From G963675935 sp963675935 (GTDB taxonomy: Bacteria > Planctomycetota > Planctomycetia > Pirellulales > Thermoguttaceae), in NCBI GenBank assembly GCA_963675935.2, contig CAXXPV010000007.1:62001-126000 (forward strand): a stretch of DNA of 64,000 nt. Reading direction: 5' to 3'. Shown piece after piece: positions 25,464 to 33,519 of this stretch (positions are counted from its first letter, which is position 1; each line of letters begins with the position of its first letter). The translations under genes were made by a program, and so were the position numbers. Under the pieces are notes generated by a model. It was given only the letters and a program-made list of their open reading frames with translations, searched no databases and was not told where the DNA came from.

Positions 25464-26042
25464 ATGCACGTCAAAAAGTCTTTTATTCCGCTCTTTCTTG
25501 TTGTAGGTCTCCTTGTCTGCTTTGCGGTCGCCGAGACACCGGTGAAGAATCCGGCATCCAAAATTAATCTCGGATACTTTGGCGGCAGCCCTTTTCCGCC
25601 CGGACAAGCACCGCGTCATACCAGCACCATCAGCGTCTTCTGGACCACGGAGGGAGCCATTGATCGTACGGAGATCACGATCGCTCGTGGCGAAGGCCGG
25701 CCCTCAATCAGCGAAGTGTGCCAATGGCGGGAAGGGAAGCTTGGCTTCATTGATGGAGGCCGAGGCCCCTATGGTGGTCCCGATCCCGATTGTGGTTGCC
25801 ATCTGATCTTTGTCGCCAGCCGCTCGGCATTCAAGACCGATAAGAACGCGAGGCCTGTGAAAGTGGATGGTTGCGGACAAGTCAAGTTTCGGGTCTATGC
25901 ACGGAAAGGCACAAACCCGGCCTTGGAGCCAACCGTCGAGATCAAATACTACAGCGGGGCGAAGTTGGTCGCCACCACGTCTCATCCCCTGGTGGAAGAC
26001 ACCCTGAAAGACCACCGAGCCATCGGACCGCACGGAGATTAA
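25464..26042 (+). CDS. Secreted hypothetical protein, 192 aa
   Basis: The start is set at ATG 25464 (MHVKKSFIPLFLVVGLLVCF), which gives a textbook signal peptide with cleavage after VAET or nearby; an ATG at 25446 is in frame. The mature protein is a beta-rich domain of about 165 residues with several Cys (EVCQW, PDCGCHLIF, VDGCGQ) that may form disulfides in the periplasm. No family is recognised. It ends 2 bases before the next gene, so the two are probably one operon. Confidence 0.6.
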   Translation: MHVKKSFIPLFLVVGLLVCFAVAETPVKNPASKINLGYFGGSPFPPGQAPRHTSTISVFWTTEGAIDRTEITIARGEGRPSISEVCQWREGKLGFIDGGRGPYGGPDPDCGCHLIFVASRSAFKTDKNARPVKVDGCGQVKFRVYARKGTNPALEPTVEIKYYSGAKLVATTSHPLVEDTLKDHRAIGPHGD

Positions 26043-26044
26043 CC

Positions 26045-26575
26045 ATGGAGCAACCAATCGTCGTCAAGTTTCGCTGGTCGGCCGAAGATCTCCTTCAGGG
26101 GTATCGCTGCCACCAATGTCTGGCGTGTCGCCGCCCGTTTCGCATCCTATTTGGCGCCACCATCTATGGCTTGGCATTCCTCTCCGTCTTTGCCGGCATC
26201 ATTTCCTACTGGCATGGCGAATTGATACCCATGCTCTTTATCCTCTTTCCGGGGATTGCTCTATGCCGGTTGCTCTGGCCATTTCTGCAACATTGGCTTG
26301 TTCGGCGGCAATTCGCCAAACGTCCCGATCAAGATATGGAGATTGAATGGCAAATCATGCCGAACAACCTTTCGGTGAAGGATCGCCACGGGCACGGTGA
26401 GTTTTGTTGGGATGCGATTGTCCAAGTTGTGCGCACACCTTCCGGTCTGATGCTTTACAAACTGGAGAACATGTTTCATTATCTTCCGCGGCGCGGGTTC
26501 GCTAGCGACGCCGAGTTTGAACAGATCACTGAGCTTGCAAAGAGCAAAGTTCGCAAATTCCGTTTTGTGACGTAG
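26045..26575 (+). CDS. YcxB-like membrane protein, 176 aa
   Basis: The start is ATG 26045 (MEQPIVVKFRWSAEDLLQGY), two bases after the upstream stop. Two transmembrane helices (about 32-53 and 60-80) follow a short cytosolic N-terminus. The C-terminal soluble domain contains EWQIMPNNLSVKDRHGHGEF, then WDAIVQVVRTPSGLMLYK and FHYLPRRGFASDAE, the pattern of the YcxB-like C-terminal domain. Members of that family are small membrane proteins of uncertain function, often linked to envelope stress or toxin-like loci. The pairing with a secreted Cys-rich protein suggests an envelope role, which is inference. Confidence 0.6.
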   Translation: MEQPIVVKFRWSAEDLLQGYRCHQCLACRRPFRILFGATIYGLAFLSVFAGIISYWHGELIPMLFILFPGIALCRLLWPFLQHWLVRRQFAKRPDQDMEIEWQIMPNNLSVKDRHGHGEFCWDAIVQVVRTPSGLMLYKLENMFHYLPRRGFASDAEFEQITELAKSKVRKFRFVT

Positions 26576-26706
26576 CCGTGGACGCCATCGCCGACTGGTG
26601 ACGTCTTCGCCGTTCGGATTATCCGCAGAGGAAACATTGGATGTGTCCGTCCTGTGAACACCACATACCTGAGCGGCGGTGATGAGCAAGTGCGCGGCAG
26701 AGCGGG

Positions 26707-28392
26707 CTAGGACCGACGGCTCGGATGCTTCTTCGCCAATTGGCGATGCCGACTTTGACGTCGACGGGCCGCAGCGGCCGATTCTTCGCGTCGGTAGCTC
26801 CGCACATGCTCCGGATGGGTTTTCGCCCAACGATCCGGCAGTAGCCCACGAAGCTCAAGCGGATTGGTGATCTGCGGCAGTCGGGTCAACACATCGGTCA
26901 GGTACGCCTGCGGGTCGAGATGATGCCGCTTCGCACTGGCCACGAAACTGTAAAGCACCGCCGCGGTGCTGCCGCCCTGATCGCTGCCCAAGAATGTCCA
27001 ATTGCGGCGTCCGAGAGCTTGCTCTTTCAGCGATCGCTCCGTTCGGTTGTTGTCGATGGGAATCGCCCCGTTGCCGAGGAACCGCGTCAGCGCCTCCCAC
27101 TGCCGCAGGCTGTACTTGATCGCAACGGTAATCGGCGACTTCGGCCGCACCACGACCAACTTGTCGCGTAGCCAATCGGCCAACGCCTCCATGATGGGCG
27201 CCGACTTCGCCTGGCGCAACGCCAGTCGTTCGTCGTCCGACATGCCAACCGCCTCGTGTTCCACAGCGTAAAGCTGCTGAAAGAAAGCCAACGCCTCGTG
27301 CGCCAACTGAGGCGAGGTGTCGCGAGCGTCAAAAAACTTCCGCCGGGCGTGCGCGTTGCAGCCAGCTTCGACAATCGCCCCGCGCGACTCCCAGAATATT
27401 CCGTCATAACCACCAAAGGCGTCCGCCTGAAGCACACCGCGATAGTCCCTCAAAAACTTCTGCGGACCATCCCGCTTTCGGTTCGGCGTGTAATCGTAGA
27501 CAGTGTAGGGATGCCGAGCGTCACCTACATAACTCCAAAACCGACCGGTTCGTGTGTGGTCCAATTCCGGATCGAGAACTTTCACCGGCGTGTCGTCGGT
27601 TCCCAACACGCCGCTGCTCAACGTTCGGCGAATCAGCAGCCGATAGAACGGCGTCAGGCACTCGGCCGAACCTCGCATCCAGCCCCAAAGCGTGCTGCGA
27701 CGAATCAGCACCCCATACCGCGCCAAATCGTCTTCCAGACGATACAGCGGCTTGTGCTGGGCGTATTTCGCATCGATCACATGGGCCAGCAAGCTCGGCC
27801 CGGCGACGCTCTTCTCGATCGGTTGCGCCGGCTTCGACGCCGTCACCACTTGTTCCTGGCATTTCCGGCAGGCGTAGGTGAACCGGGCGTGCTCCTCAAT
27901 GTACAGCGAAGCGGGAACGTAGGCTAATTGTTCGCTAACCTCTTCGTCGATCTTCTCCCGCGACTCGCCGCAGCACGGACACACCAATTCCTCCGCGGAA
28001 ACCGCGTGTTCCACCCGCTTGCGCGGCAAAAACTGCGGCAGCGGCCGACGACCGTGGCCGCGACGCTTTCGCGTCGATGGCTCCTCGGTGCTTTCCACCG
28101 CCGGCGGCGATGATGACGAGGAATCGTTCTGTACCTCGAAAAGATGCTGCTGACGCGGGTCTTCGGCAAACCGCTCGCGGCGATGCCCGAAAATGTGTCG
28201 CTTCAACAACGCCAACTCGTGGCTGAGCTTCTCGATCGTCTGCTGTTGGGCAGCGATCGTCTGCGACGATTCCTCCAAAGCGGCCAACAGATGCGATTCC
28301 CGACCCAGCAAAGCTTCGATCAGTCGTTGCAAGTCTGGGGTATCCGCCGGCGGCGAAGATGAGTTCGGTGATGAAGAGACGTTCGCGTTCAT
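26707..28392 (-). CDS. tnpC: IS66 transposase TnpC
   Basis: This is the DDE transposase of IS66. I use the start at 28392 (MNANVSSSPNSSS), giving 561 residues; the frame is open further upstream but that part overlaps the spacer after tnpB. The N-terminus has a leucine-zipper-like coiled coil (TIAAQQQTIEKLSHELALLK). A Cys4 zinc finger follows (CPCC and the later CRKC). The catalytic region contains GTDDTPVKV, LQADAFGGYDG and the C-terminal NNRTERSLK. Length and motif order are normal. Confidence 0.93.
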   Translation of the reverse strand: MNANVSSSPNSSSPPADTPDLQRLIEALLGRESHLLAALEESSQTIAAQQQTIEKLSHELALLKRHIFGHRRERFAEDPRQQHLFEVQNDSSSSSPPAVESTEEPSTRKRRGHGRRPLPQFLPRKRVEHAVSAEELVCPCCGESREKIDEEVSEQLAYVPASLYIEEHARFTYACRKCQEQVVTASKPAQPIEKSVAGPSLLAHVIDAKYAQHKPLYRLEDDLARYGVLIRRSTLWGWMRGSAECLTPFYRLLIRRTLSSGVLGTDDTPVKVLDPELDHTRTGRFWSYVGDARHPYTVYDYTPNRKRDGPQKFLRDYRGVLQADAFGGYDGIFWESRGAIVEAGCNAHARRKFFDARDTSPQLAHEALAFFQQLYAVEHEAVGMSDDERLALRQAKSAPIMEALADWLRDKLVVVRPKSPITVAIKYSLRQWEALTRFLGNGAIPIDNNRTERSLKEQALGRRNWTFLGSDQGGSTAAVLYSFVASAKRHHLDPQAYLTDVLTRLPQITNPLELRGLLPDRWAKTHPEHVRSYRREESAAAARRRQSRHRQLAKKHPSRRS

Positions 28393-28459
28393 GTCGTCTC
28401 TATAGATACACAATGAACCCGACTTATTCCAGAGGGAAAGAATAGTTTTTGTTTGGAAA

Positions 28460-28864
28460 TCATGAGTGCAGGGCTGGCCGCGGAGAATCATCGCGCGCGC
28501 GAGCCACACGATAGAATCGTTTTCGCCGCGTAACCGTCCGCGGATCGACGCCATCAAGCAACATTGCCAATTCGCCGGCGCGGATCTCCAATGCCGGCGT
28601 TTCGCCCGCTTTGTCAGAGGTGGCTCGCAATGATGGGAAGGTAGATCCTTCCAATCGCTTGTACCAAAGAACAAGGCCGTCGCCCTGCCAGAAAAGAATC
28701 TTCACGCGATCGTGGCGACGATTGAAGAACAGAAATAAATGGCCTGACTCCGGGTTCTGGCCGATCTCGTTCTCGACCATCGCGGCTAACCCATCAAAAC
28801 TCCTCCTCATATCCGTCACGCCCGTGAAGACGAAGATTCGTACCGCCACGGGCAGACTTAGCAC
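28460..28864 (-). CDS. tnpB: IS66 accessory protein TnpB (Orf2)
   Basis: TnpB is required for IS66 transposition but its biochemical role is unclear. I start at GTG 28864, giving the family-typical opening VLSLPVAVRIFVFTGVTDMR followed by RSFDGLAAMV. The conserved GHLFLFFNRRHDRVKIL and WYKRLEGSTF patterns are present. The start overlaps the end of tnpA by 7 bases, consistent with translational coupling as in other IS66 elements. It is about 134 residues; the last 35 residues diverge and are Arg-rich. Confidence 0.9.
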   Translation of the reverse strand: MLSLPVAVRIFVFTGVTDMRRSFDGLAAMVENEIGQNPESGHLFLFFNRRHDRVKILFWQGDGLVLWYKRLEGSTFPSLRATSDKAGETPALEIRAGELAMLLDGVDPRTVTRRKRFYRVARARDDSPRPALHS

Positions 28865-29334
28865 GGCGGGCTCTCCAACACGGCCAAGACTTGCTGCAGC
28901 AGTGCGATGTCGCAACCGTGCTCAACGCGAATCAGCGTCCCACGCGGAAGAAGAATCTCGATGGGCGGTGACGACCTCGACGTGTTGGCCACGTTCGCCG
29001 CGATTGGCTCGGCATCCTCCACCAGACGCACGGGCACCAAGCTGCCATCGCCCGCGGACTGACACAGCCGCTTACGCTGCCGACGGGACTGCTGGGCTAT
29101 CGACTTTGTCTCGGGTTGCGCCGATGTCGACTCCATTGTCGCCAGCGTGGCGATGGCCTCCGATGGGCGATCCTCTTTTCGCAGCCGTTGTTGCCAGGCG
29201 TAGAACGAGGATTCTTTCAGGCCCTCGCGTCGGCAGAAGCCTGCCGCGCTCATCCCGCTATTCGCCCACAGATCGATTGCCAACTCCCAAAAACGTCTCG
29301 CTTCCGCCGGGCTCCGTCGTCGCGCACTGTCCAT
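28858..29334 (-). CDS. tnpA: IS66 helix-turn-helix protein TnpA
   Basis: This is the first gene of the element. Start at 29334 (MDSARRRSPAEARRFWELAI). The N-terminal helix-turn-helix reads SAAGFCRREGLKESSFYAWQ, typical of IS66/IS3-type TnpA end-binding proteins. The C-terminus (SSPPIEILLPRGTLIRVEHG) matches the small conserved domain of IS66 Orf1. It is 158 residues and is followed by the overlapping tnpB. Confidence 0.9.
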   Translation of the reverse strand: MDSARRRSPAEARRFWELAIDLWANSGMSAAGFCRREGLKESSFYAWQQRLRKEDRPSEAIATLATMESTSAQPETKSIAQQSRRQRKRLCQSAGDGSLVPVRLVEDAEPIAANVANTSRSSPPIEILLPRGTLIRVEHGCDIALLQQVLAVLESPPC

Positions 29335-29420
29335 GACTGACCTCCTGGATATCGTTTGCCCCACGATTCCAGAATACCAGACCATGCAAGATGTAGTTCA
29401 CAGGACGGACACCATTGGAT

Positions 29421-29515
29421 GATCGAAGCCGACGGCGGCGGAAGCAATGGCGAAGGGCATGAACGTCAACCGTCCGGCCGGGTTCGTCGCGGATGTCGAT
29501 CTTCCACTTGCCCGG
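29421..29515 (-). pseudogene. Tyrosine integrase remnant next to the IS66 element
   Basis: On the minus strand, between the end of pepT and the IS66 target duplication, one frame reads KWKIDIRDEPGRTVDVHALR followed by H. This matches the segment around the catalytic HxLR box of phage-type tyrosine recombinases. Upstream the frame runs into the pepT 3' end and downstream it is cut by the IS66 insertion; the sequence on the other side of the IS does not continue the integrase fold. Only this scrap remains. Confidence 0.5.
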
Positions 29516-29520
29516 CGACA

Positions 29521-30840
29521 CTACGCCTCTCCCCAAACTTCGGCCAACGCGACGAGCCACTCGACCGATTCGGCCATCTCGTCCAAACAGGCCCATTCCA
29601 GCGGCGAATGGGGATTGTGGCCGCCGCACGAAAGATTCGGCGTCGGCAGGCCCATCTCGGTCAGACGCGAACCGTCGGTGCCGCCGCGAACGATCGTTTG
29701 CCGCGCGGCGCGGCCCAGCCGCCGGAGCGCCTCCTCGGCGTTGGCCACGGCGCGCGGCTCGGCCGTTAGCCCTTCGGCCATGTTGCGATACTGCCGCTCG
29801 ATGGCCACGTCAATCGTGGCGGCGGGAAATTGCTCGGTCACGCTCGCGGCGATTTGTCGAAGTTGATCGGCATAGTCATCGAGCGCCGCGGCGTCAAAAT
29901 CGCGGAGCAATACCTTGAGCTTCACTTCAGCCACGCCGCCGGCGATTTCGTAAGGATGCAAGAAACCCTCGCGGCCATCGGTCGTTTCCGGCGAAAGCGC
30001 ATCGTGCGGCAGCAGGGCAATAAACGCCGCGGCCACGCGCACCGCGTTGGTCATGCGTCCCTTGCCGATCGAAGGATGGATGTTCACGCCGCGAATCGTC
30101 ACCACGGCCTGATCGGCCGAAAATGTTTCGACGTCAATCTCGCCGCTGCCGTGGCCGTCGAGCGTGTAGCAGGCCGCCGCGCCGATCTCGCCGAGGTCGA
30201 TCTTATCGACGCCCCGGCCGATCTCCTCGTCGCACGTGAAACAGATCCGCACCGGTCCGTGCGGAATCGCCGGATGCTCGACGAGCCACGCGGCCGTCTC
30301 CATGATGATGGCCACGCCCGCCTTGTCGTCGGCGCCCAGCAGGGTCGTGCCGTCGGTGGTAATCAGCGTTCGGCCGACGAGCGATTCCAACTCGGGATTG
30401 TCGGCCATGCGAATGATCTTGCTCGTGGGGGAAAAGGGGACAGTCCCCATTTGTGCGCAGCACCCTCCGGGCCGTTCCGGCAAATGGGGACTGTCCCCTT
30501 TTCCCCCCGTGTCGCCGGTCAAAACGATGTCGCCGCCGGCATAGTTTTCTATGATCTGCGGCCGAATGCCGACCCCGCTGGTTTCCGGCGAGGTGTCGAG
30601 GTGGGAACACAGGGCAATGGTCGGCGTGGCGTGGGCGACCGTGGCCGGCACAGTGGCCAGAACGATTCCATGCTCGTTCTGCCGGGCGTCGGCCAGTCCA
30701 AGGGCCTGTAACTCGCCGACCAGCAGGCGGCCTAACTCCAATTGGCCGCCGCAGCTGGGATAGCCGTCGGCCTCGGGCCGCGCGGTCGTGTCGATTTGAA
30801 CGTAACGCAAAAAACGCTGAAGTAGACGGTTTCGGTCCAT
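29521..30840 (-). CDS. pepT: Peptidase T (tripeptide aminopeptidase, M20 family) with a repeat-derived insertion
   Basis: PepT is a cytoplasmic dinuclear zinc aminopeptidase that releases the N-terminal residue of tripeptides. Metal and catalytic motifs are all visible: CSHLDTSPE, LGADDKAG, CDEEIGRG, YTLDGHGSGEID, HPSIGKGRMTNA, and RGGTDGSRLTEMGLPTPN with the late GGHNPHSPLE. The protein is 439 residues against about 408 for typical PepT. The surplus of about 27 residues is a single block (GGKGDSPHL to MGTVPFSPTSK) encoded by a palindromic DNA repeat at 30427-30508. It sits in the variable loop before LITTDGTTLLG, so the enzyme can plausibly tolerate it. Confidence 0.93.
   Translation of the reverse strand: MDRNRLLQRFLRYVQIDTTARPEADGYPSCGGQLELGRLLVGELQALGLADARQNEHGIVLATVPATVAHATPTIALCSHLDTSPETSGVGIRPQIIENYAGGDIVLTGDTGGKGDSPHLPERPGGCCAQMGTVPFSPTSKIIRMADNPELESLVGRTLITTDGTTLLGADDKAGVAIIMETAAWLVEHPAIPHGPVRICFTCDEEIGRGVDKIDLGEIGAAACYTLDGHGSGEIDVETFSADQAVVTIRGVNIHPSIGKGRMTNAVRVAAAFIALLPHDALSPETTDGREGFLHPYEIAGGVAEVKLKVLLRDFDAAALDDYADQLRQIAASVTEQFPAATIDVAIERQYRNMAEGLTAEPRAVANAEEALRRLGRAARQTIVRGGTDGSRLTEMGLPTPNLSCGGHNPHSPLEWACLDEMAESVEWLVALAEVWGEA
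30427..30508. repeat. Palindromic element, family B, inside pepT
   Basis: The left arm (30427-30453, containing gaaaaggggacagtcccc) and right arm (30481-30508, containing ggggactgtccccttttc) are near-perfect inverted repeats of about 27 bases with a 27-base loop. The element is translated in frame as part of PepT. Relatives lie inside the FecR-like gene (37693-37793) and in the spacer 38871-39069. Confidence 0.9.
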
Positions 30841-30921
30841 GATAATAGGAAAACGGCTTCGGGTGTCGGAAGGCGGTTTCCCCTATCATCCCAAAAACAT
30901 CGCGGTTTGGCTAGGCTGTAG

Positions 30922-31125
30922 GTTATGCTTCAGCATAACGCGTCAGGGCCGCAACGTAACCGCTCACGGGCCGGGAAAACATCGTCATTCTGAGCGTAGC
31001 GAAGAATCTCGTCTGGGCCGCGATTCCACGAGAGATTCTTCGCTGCGCTCAGAATGACGGGTGCCCCGTGAACGGTTAGGGCTGCAACCAATTGGGGGTC
31101 TTGGGACTTTGTGCCAAGACCTAAG
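30922..31125. repeat. Composite: family G palindrome inserted in an older dispersed repeat
   Basis: The outer parts (gtaggttatgcttcagcata at 30922 and gggggtcttgggactttgtg near 31094) are an inverted copy of 19795-19863. The inner part has its own arms, TAACCGCTCACGGG (about 30957) and CCCGTGAACGGTTA (about 31078). Inside these is a third pair, GTCATTCTGAGCGTAGCGAA with its complement ending at 31059. The flanks GGGCCGCAAC and GGGCTGCAAC look like a slightly decayed target duplication. This spacer (30841-31215) holds no gene. Confidence 0.7.
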
Positions 31126-31215
31126 CCCGAAGACCCAAGACTAATTCCAACATGGCCTGGCTGATGAATGGGCCGTTCTGCGCGCCACAAACGGCGCCGG
31201 TCAGAGGTTGTTCTG

Positions 31216-33345
31216 CTAATAGTGTGATGCCGATGGCTTGGCGAGACTTGTGATGGCGGGAGTCGGAATCGCTTGGGCAAGCTCGGGAGTCTCCGGCAAC
31301 CACACCATCATTTCGGAAGCCTGTCGGTTGGCATTGGCATAGTACGGCGTCAAAACCATTTTGGCCGGCTTCCGTTCCACGCCGCCGTCCTTGGTTCGAT
31401 ATAAACCAGTTACGTCGCCGCGGACCACGACAACGCCGCCCAACAAATCGCCGCGATGCTCCGCCTTGAACTTGGCTTGCGGCGGCACGAATAGATGATG
31501 AATCCCATCGGAATTGTCCGCACTTTCCACGCAGTAGACAATCGGCCCTCGCATCAAGGCCACGCGGCCGGCATCGGCCTTGACCTCGGCGTTGGCCTTC
31601 ACTCGCCGCACGGGCATGTCCATCGTCAATCCGACGACATCGCCGGCTTTCCACTGCCGATGCAATCGGGCGTAGCCGCGAACCATTTCCAAACGATCAA
31701 CCGTTTCGCCGTTGACTGTCAATCGCGCCGCGCCGGACGTTGGACGGCCCTCGATCCGGTAAAGATCATCGGGTGATGATGCGCCTTGGCACCAAGAGGG
31801 TATGCGAACATACAGATCGAATTCGCCGGACTTTTCAGGCTCGACCGCAATCTTCACATCGCCTTGCCAGGGATAATGGGTCGTTTGACGAAGCGACACT
31901 TTGCCGCCAGGCAGTTGCACATTGGCCCGACTGCCGACAAAAAGATTGACGTAGACGCCGGTTTTGTCTTGGGCATAGATGTAACCGGGCATCGCACCCA
32001 TGATCTTCAGGAACATCGGCGGGCAGCAGGGGCAGCCATGCCATGCCCAGCGCGCGAAGTTGCGATCGTACTGAAGAGGATTGACATAGGTGTAGGTGTT
32101 GCCGGCCACCGAAACGCCGCACAGAGCGCCGTTGAACAGCACCCGTTCCAACTCGTCTACATACCGGGCGTCGGCCGTAAGCAGATTCATGTTGCGATCG
32201 AAGAAGCCCGCGGCGACCGACGCGCAGGTCTCCAAGTATCCGTCGTTGGGCAGGTCGTAATCCTTGCCGAACGCCTCGCCGGCGGCCGTGGCGCCGGCGC
32301 CGCCGGTGATATACCTTTTTCGGCTCGTCATGTTTTGCCACAATCGCAAGGACGCTTGCCGATAATCGTCGCGATGATTGATGGCAGCCAAGGCGCTCAG
32401 GCCAGTACACAGCAGCGGGGCGCGAACGGCATGGCCTTCGATGGTCGGTTGTTCGAGAACCGGCATGTGGTCTTGGGCGTATGCGCCGAACGACGCGCGA
32501 TTCGGGCTGAAGTCGTGCTGACGGATATAGGCCAGCGAGGCGCCGAAGTCTTTCCAGTCGGGTTTACCGACGTTATGGCCGCGCATCTCGATCCAAAACT
32601 CGGCAAGTTTCAGATAGCGATTCTCATCGACGGCAAAGGGTATTTCCTTCTTGATTTCCGGATGATCGCGGAACAGCAAGTACAGATCGGCAAGCGATTC
32701 CTCGCCCAAGGCACAGCCCGGAATAATGTTGCGTTTGGGCGGCGGCCCCATGACATCGCACATGAGATTCGCCATTTTTCCCGCGACTTTTAGAAGGTTC
32801 GCCTTGCCGGTGGCGTTGTAATAGTGCACGGCCGCTTCGCACAATGCGCCGGCATTGTACAGGTCGTGTTGGTCAACATCGTTGCCGCCGTTGAGGCCCC
32901 AGCGATGCGTTTGCGGCTCCATCAACTGTGTCCATGTGTTCACGTAGCCGTCGGGATCCTTCGCCTGGGCGGCGGCGATGCGTTCGACGTAGCCGTCGAT
33001 CCGTTTTTCCAACGCCGGGTTTGGATGGGCCGCAAGGAAGTCGGCCGTACCGCGAATCATCTCGTAGATCAGTCCGTCAAACCACGGCGGGCCGGCGTGT
33101 TCGCCTTTCTTGCCGTCGCGAACCCGGTCGAAGTTGTTGATTGCGCCACCGCGGTCATTTTCAAATTTCGTGAAGCAATCCGGGATAGTCACTTCCTGCC
33201 ATACCTTCCGCTTGGGCGACCAAAACTCGTCGTCGATCGTTACCCGTTGAATTGGGACTGGCGTGAGCGTGCGCGGCGTTGCATCGGCCGCCAAGGCTAC
33301 CGTGCATCCGATGTTAATCAGCAGACCAGCCACAATTACGCGCAT
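31216..33345 (-). CDS. Glycoside hydrolase family 127 protein (beta-L-arabinofuranosidase-like), secreted
   Basis: A signal peptide (MRVIVAGLLINIGCTVALAA) precedes a 690-residue (alpha/alpha)6-barrel protein of the GH127/DUF1680 type. Family members remove beta-L-arabinofuranosyl units from plant glycoproteins and pectic side chains using a zinc-bound cysteine nucleophile. The zinc/catalytic set is visible as ExC (GYLETCASVAAGF) and the adjacent pair CC in HGCPCCPPMFLKIMG. The N-terminal VTIDDEFWSPKRKVWQEVTI is a strong family mark. It is the last gene of a minus-strand set with a sigma factor, a FecR-LamG protein, a PEP-CTERM protein and a DUF1559 protein, which suggests induced glycan use. 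Exact substrate specificity cannot be read. Confidence 0.88.
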   Translation of the reverse strand: MRVIVAGLLINIGCTVALAADATPRTLTPVPIQRVTIDDEFWSPKRKVWQEVTIPDCFTKFENDRGGAINNFDRVRDGKKGEHAGPPWFDGLIYEMIRGTADFLAAHPNPALEKRIDGYVERIAAAQAKDPDGYVNTWTQLMEPQTHRWGLNGGNDVDQHDLYNAGALCEAAVHYYNATGKANLLKVAGKMANLMCDVMGPPPKRNIIPGCALGEESLADLYLLFRDHPEIKKEIPFAVDENRYLKLAEFWIEMRGHNVGKPDWKDFGASLAYIRQHDFSPNRASFGAYAQDHMPVLEQPTIEGHAVRAPLLCTGLSALAAINHRDDYRQASLRLWQNMTSRKRYITGGAGATAAGEAFGKDYDLPNDGYLETCASVAAGFFDRNMNLLTADARYVDELERVLFNGALCGVSVAGNTYTYVNPLQYDRNFARWAWHGCPCCPPMFLKIMGAMPGYIYAQDKTGVYVNLFVGSRANVQLPGGKVSLRQTTHYPWQGDVKIAVEPEKSGEFDLYVRIPSWCQGASSPDDLYRIEGRPTSGAARLTVNGETVDRLEMVRGYARLHRQWKAGDVVGLTMDMPVRRVKANAEVKADAGRVALMRGPIVYCVESADNSDGIHHLFVPPQAKFKAEHRGDLLGGVVVVRGDVTGLYRTKDGGVERKPAKMVLTPYYANANRQASEMMVWLPETPELAQAIPTPAITSLAKPSASHY

Positions 33346-33519
33346 CTTATCTCTCCCGTAAAAAGTCGCTTACCCAAGTTTCAAGGCTATGAAGGCGGGG
33401 ACAGTCTCAAAACGCAGTATCTCCGGCAATCCCTTCCTCGTCAATATGGCAGGTAGTCGGTGATTCCAGGAAATGCGGCGCAGCCGCACAGGGATTCCGG
33501 AAACGCGATGGTGAAATAC

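Larger units (their letters stand above)
26643..29412 (-). mobile_element. IS66-family insertion sequence, complete
   Basis: The 2770-bp element is bounded by perfect 17-bp inverted repeats (GTGTCCGTCCTGTGAAC at 26643-26659 and its complement at 29396-29412). An 8-bp direct repeat, CATTGGAT, flanks it on both sides (26635-26642 and 29413-29420). Eight-base duplications are characteristic of IS66 transposition. It carries the three classic genes in order tnpA, tnpB, tnpC on the minus strand. All reading frames are intact, so it may be active or recently arrived. Confidence 0.95.
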
